From: Marinibacterium anthonyi
GTDB lineage: Bacteria > Pseudomonadota > Alphaproteobacteria > Rhodobacterales > Rhodobacteraceae
Assembly (NCBI GenBank): GCA_003217735.2
Contig: CP031585.1
Location: forward strand, 4,203,501 to 4,267,500
DNA length: 64,000 nt
Direction: 5' to 3'
Positions 10,705 to 19,824 of the stretch are shown piece after piece (the first letter of the stretch is position 1; the number at the start of each line of letters is the position of its first letter). The translations under genes and the position numbers were made by a program. Below the pieces are notes generated by a model. It ran no database searches, was not told the DNA's origin, and saw only the letters and a program-made list of their open reading frames with translations.

Positions 10705-11198
10705 GCCCGGACCTCGCGCAGGGTCACGCCCTGCGATCCGCCATACCGCGCATGACATATCGCGATCGCCAAGGCGTCGGCGGCATCGGGGCCAACCGGG
10801 TTCGACCCGGGCAGCTGCAGTTTCACCATGTGCATCACCTGACGCTTGTCCGCATGGCCCACGCCCACCACCGTCTTCTTGACCGAGTTGGGCGAATATT
10901 CCCCCACCGGCAGCCCGGCCCGCGCCGGCACCAGCATGGCGATGCCCCGCGCCTGGCCCAGCTTCAGCGTGCCCGATCCGTCCTTGTTCACGAAGGTCTT
11001 TTCCACCGCCGCCTCGTCGGGCGCATGGATCCGCACCACCTCGGACAGCTGGTCGAACAGCGACAGCAACCGCAGGGCCAGGTCCGTGCCGGTCGTCGTG
11101 CAGATCCCGTTGGCCACGTGACTCAGCCGGCTGCCCTGCTGATCGATCACGCCCCAGCCCATGGTCTGCAGCCCCGGATCTATGCCCAGTACGCGCAT
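10701..11198 (-). CDS. ruvC: Crossover junction endodeoxyribonuclease RuvC
   Basis: Holliday junction resolvase. The preferred ATG at 11198 gives 165 residues starting [11 protein letters not shown], the family's standard N-terminus with the first catalytic Asp (GIDPG). A TTG seven codons upstream (11219) is possible but less likely. Further acidic catalytic residues are seen in AAVEKTFVN and in the C-terminal [14 protein letters not shown]. It is the first gene of ruvCAB. A near-consensus LexA box lies about 46 nt upstream. Confidence 0.96.
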   Translation of the reverse strand: MRVLGIDPGLQTMGWGVIDQQGSRLSHVANGICTTTGTDLALRLLSLFDQLSEVVRIHAPDEAAVEKTFVNKDGSGTLKLGQARGIAMLVPARAGLPVGEYSPNSVKKTVVGVGHADKRQVMHMVKLQLPGSNPVGPDAADALAIAICHARYGGSQGVTLREVRA

Positions 11199-11243
11199 CT
11201 CGTCGCCCCGCCCGCTCAATTGGAATTATTTTTTCCATCCGTA

Positions 11244-11258
11244 GCACGAAACGCGAAC
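11244..11258. promoter_or_regulatory. Candidate LexA (SOS) box upstream of ruvC
   Basis: Read towards ruvC the site is GTTC-N7-GTGC, one mismatch from GTTC-N7-GTTC, the direct-repeat SOS box known in alphaproteobacteria. It lies 46-60 nt before the ruvC ATG, where a repressor could block the promoter. ruvCAB is a common SOS target. The site is read directly; the control is inference. Confidence 0.4.
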
Positions 11259-11434
11259 ATCTGCCAAGCGCCCCGAGGATGACGGATCCGCGACACGAAC
11301 TGTTCCAGCGGCGACATCCGCGCACCGAAAGCGGCAGGAAACGACCCGGAAACGACACGCACATCGTTACGGAAATGACACTCTGTTACAGCTTCGTCAG
11401 CGCAAACACAGCCATTCATAAAACGCATATCAAA

Positions 11435-11473
11435 AATGCACAGAGGCCCCATTGCGCCATCATATTGTGCATT
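11435..11473. promoter_or_regulatory. Inverted repeat AATGCACA-N23-TGTGCATT upstream of a DUF1127 gene
   Basis: A perfect 8-bp inverted repeat (arms 11435-11442 and 11466-11473, spacer 23 nt) lies in the AT-richer 337-nt gap between ruvC and the DUF1127 gene, about 60 nt upstream of the latter. It could be an operator for a dimeric or looping regulator. Apart from this and the LexA-like site, I see nothing coding in 11199-11535; the small open frame at 11216-11452 on the minus strand looks random. Confidence 0.3.
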
Positions 11474-11535
11474 CTATGTGCGGCTCAGGCCCACACGGGG
11501 TCACCAACCTTCACACATGATAATGGATACGGAAC

Positions 11536-11745
11536 ATGTCCGCTTTTGATACCACTCGCCCGTCCTTCGGCCACACCGGCCGCTTCATGGGCGCCTTCAC
11601 CTCGCTCTTCGCTTCGTTCTCGAACTGGAACGACGCCCGCCAGACCCGCAATTCGCTGTCGCGCCTGACCGACCGTGAACTGGAAGACATCGGCCTGGCC
11701 CGTGGCGACATCGACGAAGTGGCCGTTGGCCGCTGGACTCGCTGA
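11536..11745 (+). CDS. DUF1127 small regulatory-type protein
   Basis: A 69-residue protein with a C-terminal DUF1127 domain (WNDARQTRNSLSRLTDRELEDIGLARGDI). The short Arg-rich helix and the L..L.DREL.DIGL.R signature define the family. DUF1127 proteins are abundant in alphaproteobacteria. Some bind RNA or other proteins and influence phosphate, stress or colonisation phenotypes, but no general function is agreed. The gene is monocistronic, preceded by a 337-nt non-coding stretch. A hairpin (stem ATGCCGCG/CGCGGCAT) lies 15-45 nt after the stop. Confidence 0.93.
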   Translation: MSAFDTTRPSFGHTGRFMGAFTSLFASFSNWNDARQTRNSLSRLTDRELEDIGLARGDIDEVAVGRWTR

Positions 11746-11850
11746 TGCGTTGCAAATGACATGCCGCGTGACCTGAAAACCGCGCGGCATCGTCACCCCG
11801 CCCCAGGGCGGACCGGGATCAGGGCCTGACGCCCGCTCCCAGATACTTCA

Positions 11851-11886
11851 GACCGGACGCGTTCTGCCGAAGGCAGAACGCCGGTC
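11851..11886 (-). terminator. Hairpin with C(UUCG)G loop, probable terminator of the 11983-12330 gene
   Basis: Read on the minus strand, GACCGGCGTTCTGC pairs with GCAGAACG...CCGGTC around a CTTCGG loop, with a 3-nt bulge on one side. C(UUCG)G is an exceptionally stable tetraloop and typical of terminator hairpins. There is no clear U-tract after it, so it may act with Rho or as a 3'-end stabiliser. It is 97 nt beyond the stop of the small membrane-protein gene. Confidence 0.6.
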
Positions 11887-11982
11887 TCCCCCCCAAAGAC
11901 ATCCCTTGATAACGCTGAACCTGTGATCCGGTCCCGTTGTCCGATCCTGTGGGCCGATCCCGTGGTCCGATCCTTGGGCAGG

Positions 11983-12330
11983 TCAATTCAGGTATGGCGC
12001 CAGGTAGGTCGCGGCCTTGCGCGAGATCGGGTCGATCCGCATGATCCACGCGCCGCCCTTTTCGAACCAGGATCCACCGGCCAGCGCGCCCACCCGTTCA
12101 GTGTAGGACAGGGTGCCCAGCGACGCGATCAGCACCGCCTTGAAGGCAAGGAACGCCACCACGAACAGGACCACCGATCGCGGCGATACCGGCAGCGACC
12201 GGGCGCGGCGCGGTCGGGCGACGATCAGCCCGTCGCGCTGCATGTGTATCTGGTAGCCATGCGCCATGGCGCGGTGGTTGCGATCTATGCGACGCAACCG
12301 CGCGTCGAAGCCCTTGAAATCGTCGGACAT
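11983..12330 (-). CDS. Small conserved hypothetical membrane protein
   Basis: The ATG at 12330 is preceded by GGAGAC at good spacing and gives 115 residues starting MSDDFKGFDAR. The longer in-frame start at 12393 lacks such a site. An Arg-rich cytoplasmic N-terminus (RLRRIDRNHRAMAHGY) is followed by one predicted membrane helix (SVVLFVVAFLAFKAVLIASLG) and a C-terminal segment with GGSWFEKGGAWIMRIDPIS. No named family is recognised. The protein looks like a one-pass inner-membrane protein with a short periplasmic domain. It is monocistronic, with a hairpin downstream. Confidence 0.85.
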   Translation of the reverse strand: MSDDFKGFDARLRRIDRNHRAMAHGYQIHMQRDGLIVARPRRARSLPVSPRSVVLFVVAFLAFKAVLIASLGTLSYTERVGALAGGSWFEKGGAWIMRIDPISRKAATYLAPYLN

Positions 12331-12447
12331 GACAGTCTCCGCATCCGTGGCCCCCACCGACGGATGGGAATCGATACGAACGGATTGTGTCAAAATCCGG
12401 GCAAGCCTGTAAAATCAGATTAAAACGCGCCCCGATACGGCGTCCGC

Positions 12448-13320
12448 TCAGCTGTCCTTGCGCAGGATCAGCGTGGACCAGTCACCAATGTCTTCGCGCC
12501 GCTCAAGATTGGTTCCGTGGCGTGCATATTCCGCGATGACGTCGTCTGCCTGCTCCACCAGGATCCCGGACAGAATCGCCTCGCCCCCGGGGGCCAAAGC
12601 GCCCGACAGCTCCGGCGCCAGCGCCAGCAACGGGCCTTTCAGGATGTTGGCGAAGATCAGGTCATAGGGCACGCCCTCGGCCAGCGCCGGGTGGTCAAAT
12701 CCCGCGGCCTCCACGCAATCGACCCGGCCTTCCAGGTCGTTGGCGCGCACGTTGGCCAGCGCCACGTCCACCGCCACGGGGTCGATATCGGACGCGATCG
12801 CGGTTTCCGGCCAGGTCCGCGCCGCGGCCATCGCCAGCACGGCGGTGCCGCAACCGATGTCGGCGACCCGGTGCTTGACCCGGCCCTGTTCGATCAGCCA
12901 GTCCAGCGCCTTCAGGCAGCCCAGCGTCGTCCCGTGATGCCCGGTGCCGAACGCCATCGCCGCGTCGATCAGCAGCGGTTCCACCCCTTCGGGCACCTTG
13001 TCCGCGTCATGGGAGCCATAGACAAAGAACCGCCCCGCCACCACCGGCGACAATTCGCGTTTCACCTTGGCCACCCAGTCGGTTTCCGGCAGCTCCGACA
13101 CCGCGAAGGGCCGCGCCCCGAAGGCCGCCGCCAGCAAGGCCAGCCCCGCCAGGTCCGGGGCCTCGGTGAAATAGCCGCCCACTTCCCACAGCCCCGATCC
13201 GTCCTCCAGTTCGAAGACGCCGACCCCGGTCGGTTCCGGATCCAGCCGCTCCATGGCCTCGCCAAGGGCATCGGCCTGCTTGCGGCCCGGCAGGGTGGTC
13301 AGCGCGGTAAAAGTCGGCAT
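12448..13320 (-). CDS. prmA: Ribosomal protein L11 methyltransferase PrmA
   Basis: SAM-dependent methyltransferase that trimethylates ribosomal protein L11. The 290-residue protein has an N-terminal L11-binding domain and a Rossmann catalytic domain with the family signatures MAFGTGHHGTT, VADIGCGTAVLAMAA (motif I) and FANILKGPL (the NPPY-equivalent). The start MPTFTAL is the only ATG near the expected length. It lies 37 nt after the MATE gene on the same strand. Confidence 0.94.
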   Translation of the reverse strand: MPTFTALTTLPGRKQADALGEAMERLDPEPTGVGVFELEDGSGLWEVGGYFTEAPDLAGLALLAAAFGARPFAVSELPETDWVAKVKRELSPVVAGRFFVYGSHDADKVPEGVEPLLIDAAMAFGTGHHGTTLGCLKALDWLIEQGRVKHRVADIGCGTAVLAMAAARTWPETAIASDIDPVAVDVALANVRANDLEGRVDCVEAAGFDHPALAEGVPYDLIFANILKGPLLALAPELSGALAPGGEAILSGILVEQADDVIAEYARHGTNLERREDIGDWSTLILRKDS

Positions 13321-13357
13321 TGGGAGTCTCCTGATCGTCGAATCTCGTCCCGGGATG

Positions 13358-14737
13358 TCAGTCCACGAAAGACGGCTCTGCCTGCGGCGGAACAGGCGCG
13401 TTGCCGGGGTGAAGGCTCTGGACGTACCGGAACCCGATGATGCCTGCCGTTGTACCGATGATCATGCTGACCACAAGCTGGGAATAGACGACGCCCACGG
13501 CCCCCATCGACCCCGCCATGAGGATCGCCGCGGGCCAGGCCAGCACCCCTTCGCGCAGCCAGTTGATCGCGGTGGCCCACGGCGCCCGCCCCAGCGCGTT
13601 GAAGGCCGCGTTCGTCACGAAAAGCCCGACCGAAAACAGGAAGGCCCCCGCCGCCACGTGGGTAAACGCCCGGATCACGTCGGCCCCCGCCCCGGTCAGG
13701 TGATAGGCGGCGATCACCGGTTCGGTCGCCAGGTACAGCACCGCCCAGATCACCGCCACGTAGACCCAGCCGAAGATCAGCGCATCGCGATAGGCGGTCA
13801 CCAGCCTGTCGAACCGCCGTGCGCCCAGGTTCTGCCCGAAGATCCCCCCGATCGCCGCCGCCAGCGCGAACAGCCCGCCGAAGGACACCATGATCAGCCG
13901 GCTCAGCACCGCCCAGCCGGCCATCGCCTCCTGCCCGAACGGCGCCATCACCATCACCAGCACCACCATCCCGGCGGGCCGCGCCATCTGGCTCAGCGCC
14001 GCCGGCGCCGCGATTGCCGCGAAGGGCCGCAGCACCGCCCGCACATCCCGCCAGCGCGGCCGCGCCACCAGGTCATGCCGTTTGCGCGCGATCCGGAACG
14101 CCAGCACCAGGATCACGATGCGCGAAACGTTGACCCCCACCGCCGCCCCGTCCAGACCCAGCCCAAGCCCGTAGATCATGATCGGATCCAGCAGCAGCGA
14201 CATCACCCCGCCGCCCATGGTCACCGCCACCGACCGGCGCGCGTCGCCGATCGCCCGGATCGCCCCGTTCATCACCATCGCCGCGCCCAGAAGCGTCAGC
14301 GAGGGCAGCGAAAACGCCAGGTAGCGCGCGGCGGCCGAGGCCACCTCGCCCTCGGCTCCCAGCGCCGCCAGGATCGGATGGCGGAACCCCACCAGCACCG
14401 CGGCCACCCCCATCTGCGTGACCGCCGCCCAGATCGCCGCCCCGGTCGCCTGCGCCTGTGCCGCCGCCCCGTCGCCCGCGCCAACGCTGCGCGACACCAA
14501 CGCGGTCGCGGCGATCATCATGCTGATCCCCGTCGCCATCCCCAGCACCTGAACGGAAAACGCGAACCCCGCCGCCGCGACCAGCGCCGATTGCCCGACC
14601 TTGGACAGCCAGAACAGGTTCATCGCATCGACGGCGAAAATGAACATGAACCCCACGGTCCCGGTCAGCGCCATCCGCGCGACGTGCCCCATGGTCGAAC
14701 CGGTCAGAAATCGGCCAGGCTCATTCAGAACGCTCAC
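13358..14737 (-). CDS. MATE family multidrug/sodium antiporter
   Basis: Inner-membrane exporter of the MATE (MatE) family, typically moving cationic drugs or metabolites against Na+ or H+. The 459-residue protein has twelve predicted hydrophobic segments arranged as two repeats: the first starts MGHVARMALTGTVGFMFIF and the second is seen in AAPAALSQMARPAGMVVLV. The family motif region NLFWLSKVGQSALVAAA is present. The substrate cannot be predicted. An MFS gene precedes it by 73 nt and prmA follows. Confidence 0.92.
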   Translation of the reverse strand: MSVLNEPGRFLTGSTMGHVARMALTGTVGFMFIFAVDAMNLFWLSKVGQSALVAAAGFAFSVQVLGMATGISMMIAATALVSRSVGAGDGAAAQAQATGAAIWAAVTQMGVAAVLVGFRHPILAALGAEGEVASAAARYLAFSLPSLTLLGAAMVMNGAIRAIGDARRSVAVTMGGGVMSLLLDPIMIYGLGLGLDGAAVGVNVSRIVILVLAFRIARKRHDLVARPRWRDVRAVLRPFAAIAAPAALSQMARPAGMVVLVMVMAPFGQEAMAGWAVLSRLIMVSFGGLFALAAAIGGIFGQNLGARRFDRLVTAYRDALIFGWVYVAVIWAVLYLATEPVIAAYHLTGAGADVIRAFTHVAAGAFLFSVGLFVTNAAFNALGRAPWATAINWLREGVLAWPAAILMAGSMGAVGVVYSQLVVSMIIGTTAGIIGFRYVQSLHPGNAPVPPQAEPSFVD

Positions 14738-14810
14738 ATCAAGAACTTTCGAAACAAATTAACAGTCAAAACAAGATCAGAAATCGGCGCGCCGGTCTAC
14801 TGCACAGCGT

Positions 14811-16043
14811 CTACTCCGCGGCCACCGGCAGGCCCCCCGACAGCACCGTCTCGTGCCCCGGTTCGGGATGGCGCGGCACCATCAGCGCCAGCATCAGCGA
14901 GATCAGCGCGAACCCCGACGCCAGCCCGAACACCGCCCCCGGCGACACCAGCCACAGGAACCCCAGCGGCAGCGGCAGCGCCACGGCGGCGATATGGTTG
15001 ATGGTAAACGCCACGGCGGCGGTCGGCGCGATATCCCCCGGATCGGCGATCTTCTGGAAATAGGTCTTCAGCGCCAGCGCCATGGCGAAGAACAGGTTGT
15101 CGATGACGTAAAGCGTCGCCGCCATCGCCACGCCCCAGCCAAAGTAATAGATGCCGCCGTACAACAGGAAGACCACGATCAGCCCGCTATATTCAAAGAT
15201 CAGCGCCCGCCGTTCCCCCCAGACCGCCACCGCCTTGCCCAGCAGCGGCGCGCAGATCATGTTCAGCACCAGGTTGATCATGTAAAGCGACGCGACCTCG
15301 TGCACGTCGAACCCGAAATGCTCGACCATCATGAAGGCCGCGAAGACCACGAAGATCTGCCGCCGCGCGCCCGACATGAACTGCAGCGCGTAATACAGCC
15401 AGTATCGCCGGCGCAGCACAAAGGACTTCTTCTGCGGATGCGGCGCCTCGTATTGCGGCCACATGAGGTAGGCCAGCAGGGCCATCACCACCGTCGTGCC
15501 GCCCGCCACCATGTAGACGATGTTATAGGTCAGCCCCAGCGGATCCCACAGCGCCACGATCAGCCCGTAGGACACCAGGGTCGCCCCGGATCCGGCCATC
15601 AGCAGCCAGCCCAGCACCTGCGGCGCGCGGCGTTTCTCGATCCATTGCAGCTGCAGCGACTGGTTCACCGCCTCGTAGTAATGAAACCCGATCGAGCTCA
15701 GCATCGTGATCGTCAGGATCCCCGCCATCGAAGGGAACCAAGCGGTCAGCGCCGTGGCGACCCCCAGCAGCGCCAGCGCCACGACCGCCAGCACCTGTTC
15801 GCGCATCACCAGCAGGACAAAGATCACCCCGAAGGACAGGAACCCCGGGATTTCGCGGATCATGTGCAGCAGGCCGATGTCCACCCCGTCGAACTGCGCC
15901 GCCTCCTTGACGAAATTGTTCAGCAGCACGGTCCAGGTCGCGAACGATATCGGCATCGCCAGCGCCATCAGGAACAACAACGCGATCGGCCGCCGCCACA
16001 GCGGCTGGTCGTCGGCATAAGAGAGGGGAACAATCCTTGGCAT
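14811..16043 (-). CDS. MFS transporter
   Basis: A 410-residue protein with about twelve hydrophobic helices (for example PIALLFLMALAMPISF, VLAVVALALLGVATALTAWF, NLFFAMALALKTYF) and a short cytoplasmic loop rich in basic residues between the halves (APHPQKKSFVLRRRYW). This is a major facilitator superfamily layout; I cannot assign a substrate. It is transcribed divergently from the sulfur transporter gene at 16170, leaving a 126-nt shared control region. It may be co-transcribed with the MATE gene downstream. Confidence 0.88.
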   Translation of the reverse strand: MPRIVPLSYADDQPLWRRPIALLFLMALAMPISFATWTVLLNNFVKEAAQFDGVDIGLLHMIREIPGFLSFGVIFVLLVMREQVLAVVALALLGVATALTAWFPSMAGILTITMLSSIGFHYYEAVNQSLQLQWIEKRRAPQVLGWLLMAGSGATLVSYGLIVALWDPLGLTYNIVYMVAGGTTVVMALLAYLMWPQYEAPHPQKKSFVLRRRYWLYYALQFMSGARRQIFVVFAAFMMVEHFGFDVHEVASLYMINLVLNMICAPLLGKAVAVWGERRALIFEYSGLIVVFLLYGGIYYFGWGVAMAATLYVIDNLFFAMALALKTYFQKIADPGDIAPTAAVAFTINHIAAVALPLPLGFLWLVSPGAVFGLASGFALISLMLALMVPRHPEPGHETVLSGGLPVAAE

Positions 16044-16169
16044 GTCCGCTCCTTACGCCCGGGAAATCGACTTGGCGAGAAATTTACGCATTCGGTCCTT
16101 CTGATCTGTATCAATGCGGGGCCCGCGCCTTTCCCCTATGCGGCCCGGATCTGCTCCGGAGGCCCCGCA

Positions 16170-17231
16170 ATGGACATCGTGCCCCTTCTCGACCGACTCG
16201 GCGAAGCGCCGACGGCCGCGCTTTTCGGCCTGCTGACCGGCGCGGTCTTCGGCGTCGCCGCCCAGAGATCCCGCTTCTGCCTGCGCGCGGCCACCGTGGA
16301 ATTCGCCCGCGGCCGGCTGGGCGACCGGATCGCGGTATGGCTGCTGACCTTCTCGACGGCGCTGGTCTGGGTGCAATCGGCGCAGCTGCTGGGTCTGATG
16401 AACGCGGCGGACGCGCGGATGATGGCGGTGCCGGGCAGCTGGTCGGGCGCGGTGATCGGCGGGCTGATGTTCGGCGCCGGCATGGTGCTGGCGCGCGGCT
16501 GCTCGGGCCGGCTGCTGGTGCTGGCGGCCACCGGCAACCTGCGCTCGGTGGTCTCGGGCCTGATCTTCGCGGTGGTGGCGCAGATGTCGCTCTCGGGCGT
16601 GCTCGCCCCCCTGCGCGACCGGCTGGCCGCGATCTGGATCACCCCGGGCGGGCGCAACATCGACCTCCTCGCCGTGCTCCACCTCCCCGGCTGGAGCGGC
16701 CTCGCCCTCGGCCTCGCCATCGCCGCCCTGGCCCTGGTCCTCGCCCGCCACAACCGCATCGGCGCATCCCGGCTGGTCTTCGCCTCGGGCGTGGGATTCG
16801 CGGTGGCGCTGGGATGGGTGCTGACCTACGCGCTGTCCCGCGCGGCCTTCGACCCGGTCCAGATCCAAAGCGCCACCTTCACCGGCCCCTCGGCGCGCAC
16901 GCTGATGTTCGTCCTCGACCGCGGCGCGACGGTCGACTTCGACGTGGGCCTGGTCCCCGGCGTCTTCCTCGGCGCCTTCGTGGCCGCCTGGGCCAGCGGA
17001 GACCTCAAGCTCCAGGCCTTCGACGGAGCCGCCACCATGCGCAAGGCGATGGTCGGCGCCGCGCTGATGGGCTTCGGCGGCATGCTCGCCGGCGGCTGCG
17101 CCATCGGCGCCGGCGTCACCGGCAGCTCGATCTTCGCCGCCACCGCCTGGACCGCGCTGTTCTCCATGTGGATCGGTGCGGTGGTCACCGACTACGTGGT
17201 CGACCAGCCGGGCGTGCATGCCCATGCCTGA
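16170..17231 (+). CDS. YeeE/YedE (TsuA-type) sulfur compound transporter
   Basis: Membrane protein of the YeeE/YedE family, whose characterised member takes up thiosulfate through a chain of cysteines. The ATG at 16170 gives 353 residues starting MDIVPLLDRLG. The open frame extends far upstream, but only antisense to the MFS gene. Nine or more hydrophobic segments are predicted. Three conserved Cys motifs typical of the family are visible: RSRFCLRAA, ARGCSGRLL and AGGCAIGAG. Family membership is firm; thiosulfate as substrate is inference. A GGTATTT...AAGAAGAAG element begins 29 nt after the stop. Confidence 0.93.
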   Translation: MDIVPLLDRLGEAPTAALFGLLTGAVFGVAAQRSRFCLRAATVEFARGRLGDRIAVWLLTFSTALVWVQSAQLLGLMNAADARMMAVPGSWSGAVIGGLMFGAGMVLARGCSGRLLVLAATGNLRSVVSGLIFAVVAQMSLSGVLAPLRDRLAAIWITPGGRNIDLLAVLHLPGWSGLALGLAIAALALVLARHNRIGASRLVFASGVGFAVALGWVLTYALSRAAFDPVQIQSATFTGPSARTLMFVLDRGATVDFDVGLVPGVFLGAFVAAWASGDLKLQAFDGAATMRKAMVGAALMGFGGMLAGGCAIGAGVTGSSIFAATAWTALFSMWIGAVVTDYVVDQPGVHAHA

Positions 17232-17260
17232 CGACGCGCCCAGGCGGCTGGTGTCGGGCA

Positions 17261-17380
17261 GAGGTATTTGAACCAAGAAGAAGCTGCAGACGCGCTTCTG
17301 ACATACGGTCCAAAACCGCCAAACCGCGTGGCGACTTTTGTACAAAACGGCCAATATCTTCTTCTTGGCAAAAATACCTC
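17261..17380. repeat. Inverted pair of GAGGTATTT...CCAAGAAGAAG elements between convergent genes
   Basis: A 23-nt element at 17261-17283 (plus) and another at 17358-17380 (minus) match at 20 of 23 positions and face each other across 74 nt. They sit between the convergent 3' ends of the sulfur transporter gene and priA. Each copy is oriented so that it follows its own gene, as expected for a 3'-end processing or termination element. The same element recurs at 8919-8992 and 23535-23557. Confidence 0.85.
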
Positions 17381-17405
17381 GGGGGAGGCCGCGCCCCGCG
17401 CGGAC

Positions 17406-17420
17406 GGGGGCAGCGCCCCC
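17406..17420 (-). terminator. GC-rich hairpin after priA
   Basis: On the minus strand GGGGGC-GCT-GCCCCC forms a tight hairpin 11 nt beyond the priA stop. It is followed 26 nt later by the GAGGTATTTTTGCC element with its T-run. The same hairpin plus T-run order follows ileS at 23535-23583. A bipartite terminator is the simplest reading. Confidence 0.6.
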
Positions 17421-17430
17421 GAAACCCCGC

Positions 17431-19626
17431 TCAGAAAAAGCTCTGCGGATCGATATCGACCGCCAGCCTCAGATCCCCCTTCAGCCGGAACGGCGCCAGC
17501 CAGCGCCCGATCGCCTCCTGCAGCATCACCCCTTTCGGCGCCTTCACCAGCAACCGCACCCGATGCCGCCCCCGGATCCTTGCTATCGGCGCCGGCGCGG
17601 GCCCGTAAAGCTGCGCCCCCACGGCCCTGAGCGGCCCATCGTTGCGTGCCAGCGCATTGCCCAGGTCGAACACCTGCGCCACGTCCGACCCCGACAGGAT
17701 GATCCCCGCCATCCGCCCGTAAGGCGGCACGCCCGCCGCCTGGCGCTCTCCGGCCTCGGCCCGCCAGAAGCCGTCCTCGTCGCCTGCCAGGATCGACCGG
17801 ATCACCGGATGCTCGGGTTGATAGGTCTGCAACAGCGCCAACCCCGGCTTCTCGGCACGCCCCGCGCGGCCTGCCACCTGACGCATGAGCTGGAACGTTC
17901 GTTCGGCCGCGCGCAGGTCCGATCCTTGCAGCCCAAGATCCGCATCGATCACCCCTACCAGCGTCAGCAGCGGGAAATTGTGACCCTTTGCCACAAGTTG
18001 CGTGCCGATGATGATATCCGCCGCGCCCTCGGCGATGCGCTCTATCTCGGCCTTCAGCGCCCTTGCCGATCCGAAGAGGTCCGAGCTCAGCACGGCCAGC
18101 CGGGCCTCGGGGAAGAGGCTTGCCGCTTCCTCCGCCAGCCGTTCCACGCCCGGCCCCACCGGCGCCAGCCTGTCCTCGGCCCCGCAGGACGGACAGGTCT
18201 GCGGGATCGGCATCGTCTCGCCGCATTGGTGGCACATGAGCCGCTTGAGAAACCGGTGTTCGACCATCCGCGCGTCGCAATGGGGGCAGGCGATCTGTTG
18301 TCCGCAGGCCCGGCACAGCGTTACCGGCGCATAGCCGCGCCGGTTCAGGAACAGCAACGCCTGTTCGCCCTTCTCGATCCTGGCGTTGACTTCGTCGGCC
18401 AGTGCCGGAGAGATCCACCGCCCCGCCGGCAGTTTTGCCGGGCGCATGTCCAGCGCCCTCATCTCGGGCAGGACGGATGCACCGAAGCGCGACGTCAGCT
18501 CGATCCGCGTGTATTTCCCGGCCTCGGCATTGGCCCAGCTTTCCAGCGACGGCGTGGCCGAAGCCAGCACCACATGCGCCCCGCAGATCGACGCCCGCAG
18601 CACCGCCATGTCGCGCGCATTGTACAGCACGCCCTCTTCCTGCTTGTAGGCATTGTCGTGTTCCTCGTCGACGACGATCAGGCCAAGGTTCTGAAAAGGA
18701 AGAAACAATGCCGACCTTGCGCCGACGACAAGCTGCGCGCCGCCTTCGCCCACCATGCGCCAGATCCGCCGTCGTTCTGTCATCGTCGCGCCGGAATGCC
18801 ATTCGGCGGGCCGCGCTCCGAAACGCGCCTCGACCCGGGCCAGGAACTCGGCCGTCAGGGCGATTTCGGGCAGCAGAACCAGCGCCTGGCGGCCACGCGA
18901 CAGGCAGGCGGCCACGGCTTCCAGGTAGACTTCGGTCTTGCCGGACCCCGTGATTCCCCGCAGCAGCGTCGTGCCGTAGCGTTCCGATTGCACGGCCGTC
19001 GCCAGTGTTCCGGCCGCCGCCGCCTGGTCCCCGGTCAGCGCCTTGCCCGGCAGACCGGGATCCAGCCGCGGGAAGGGCAGATCGCGCGGCGTATCTTCCT
19101 CGCGCACGGCGCCGTGCTTGACCAACCCCTTGACCACCGAAGTCGTCACCGCCGCGGTCTCGGCGAGCTCGGCCAGGGTGAAGGACAGGCCACCGTAGTC
19201 CCGCAGCGTCTCCAGCACCCGGGTGCGCGCGTCGGTCATGCGGGAGGGTTCGGTATCGCCCAGCCGGTAGACCTTGCGCATCGACGGCGGATCGCCAAGG
19301 CCCGGCGCCCGGGTCGCCAGGCGCAACATGGCGGGCATGGGCGTCAGGGTGTAAGCGGATGTCTTTTCAAGGAAAACCCGCATCTCGTCGCGCATCGGCG
19401 CGGCTTCGAGAACGCGGTTGACGGCCCGCAATTTCGCGCGGTCGAAATCCCCCTGCCCCGGCCCCCAGACCACGCCCAGCACCTTGCGCGGCCCAAGCGG
19501 GACCTCGACAAAGGACCCCGTCTGGCAACCGGTATCGGGTGCCGCGTAATCCAGAAGCCGGTCGAGCGGCTGCGTGGTCAGGACGGCCACCGGCGTGCCG
19601 GGCGCGAATTCCTGGCTCCCGTCCAT
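17431..19626 (-). CDS. priA: Primosomal replication restart helicase PriA
   Basis: 3'-5' superfamily 2 helicase that reloads the replisome at stalled forks. The ATG at 19626 gives 731 residues starting MDGSQEFAPG. The frame is open for another 463 codons upstream, but that part is antisense to the aldolase and DUF484 genes and is rejected. Features are the N-terminal DNA-binding domain (VAVLTTQPLDRLLDYAAP), Walker A GITGSGKTEVY near residue 224, the DEEHD box, and zinc-binding Cys pairs (CRACGQQIACPHC, CHQCGET, CPSCGAE) near residues 440-490. It is divergent from the aldolase gene. Confidence 0.96.
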   Translation of the reverse strand: MDGSQEFAPGTPVAVLTTQPLDRLLDYAAPDTGCQTGSFVEVPLGPRKVLGVVWGPGQGDFDRAKLRAVNRVLEAAPMRDEMRVFLEKTSAYTLTPMPAMLRLATRAPGLGDPPSMRKVYRLGDTEPSRMTDARTRVLETLRDYGGLSFTLAELAETAAVTTSVVKGLVKHGAVREEDTPRDLPFPRLDPGLPGKALTGDQAAAAGTLATAVQSERYGTTLLRGITGSGKTEVYLEAVAACLSRGRQALVLLPEIALTAEFLARVEARFGARPAEWHSGATMTERRRIWRMVGEGGAQLVVGARSALFLPFQNLGLIVVDEEHDNAYKQEEGVLYNARDMAVLRASICGAHVVLASATPSLESWANAEAGKYTRIELTSRFGASVLPEMRALDMRPAKLPAGRWISPALADEVNARIEKGEQALLFLNRRGYAPVTLCRACGQQIACPHCDARMVEHRFLKRLMCHQCGETMPIPQTCPSCGAEDRLAPVGPGVERLAEEAASLFPEARLAVLSSDLFGSARALKAEIERIAEGAADIIIGTQLVAKGHNFPLLTLVGVIDADLGLQGSDLRAAERTFQLMRQVAGRAGRAEKPGLALLQTYQPEHPVIRSILAGDEDGFWRAEAGERQAAGVPPYGRMAGIILSGSDVAQVFDLGNALARNDGPLRAVGAQLYGPAPAPIARIRGRHRVRLLVKAPKGVMLQEAIGRWLAPFRLKGDLRLAVDIDPQSFF

Positions 19627-19824
19627 CTGGGCCTGCCTCGGTTGCGTTGCACATTCCCGGCAGGGCCTGGCCCGGCCGGGGTTGTCAGGAGGTAACGCAG
19701 ATCGCCGGGACAGGGCAAGGTGGCGGATGCGCCCGCCCCCCGCACGCCGCTCCGGGCTTTCCGAGGACGTCCGTTTGCGGTACCAGAGCGGCGAGTGAGG
19801 TCTGGAGCCATATAGGGGGCAGAG

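Noticed and set aside
10705-11364. Upstream extension of the ruvA frame to 440 codons
   Set aside because: It overlaps ruvC in another frame. The canonical RuvA start MIGRLSG is at 10704.
11216-11452. Small minus-strand frame between ruvC and the DUF1127 gene
   Set aside because: It has no ribosome binding site, overlaps regulatory-type sequence and has no family-like composition.
14853-16169. Upstream extension of the sulfur transporter frame
   Set aside because: It is antisense to the MFS gene and lacks membrane segments. The ATG at 16170 gives the family length.
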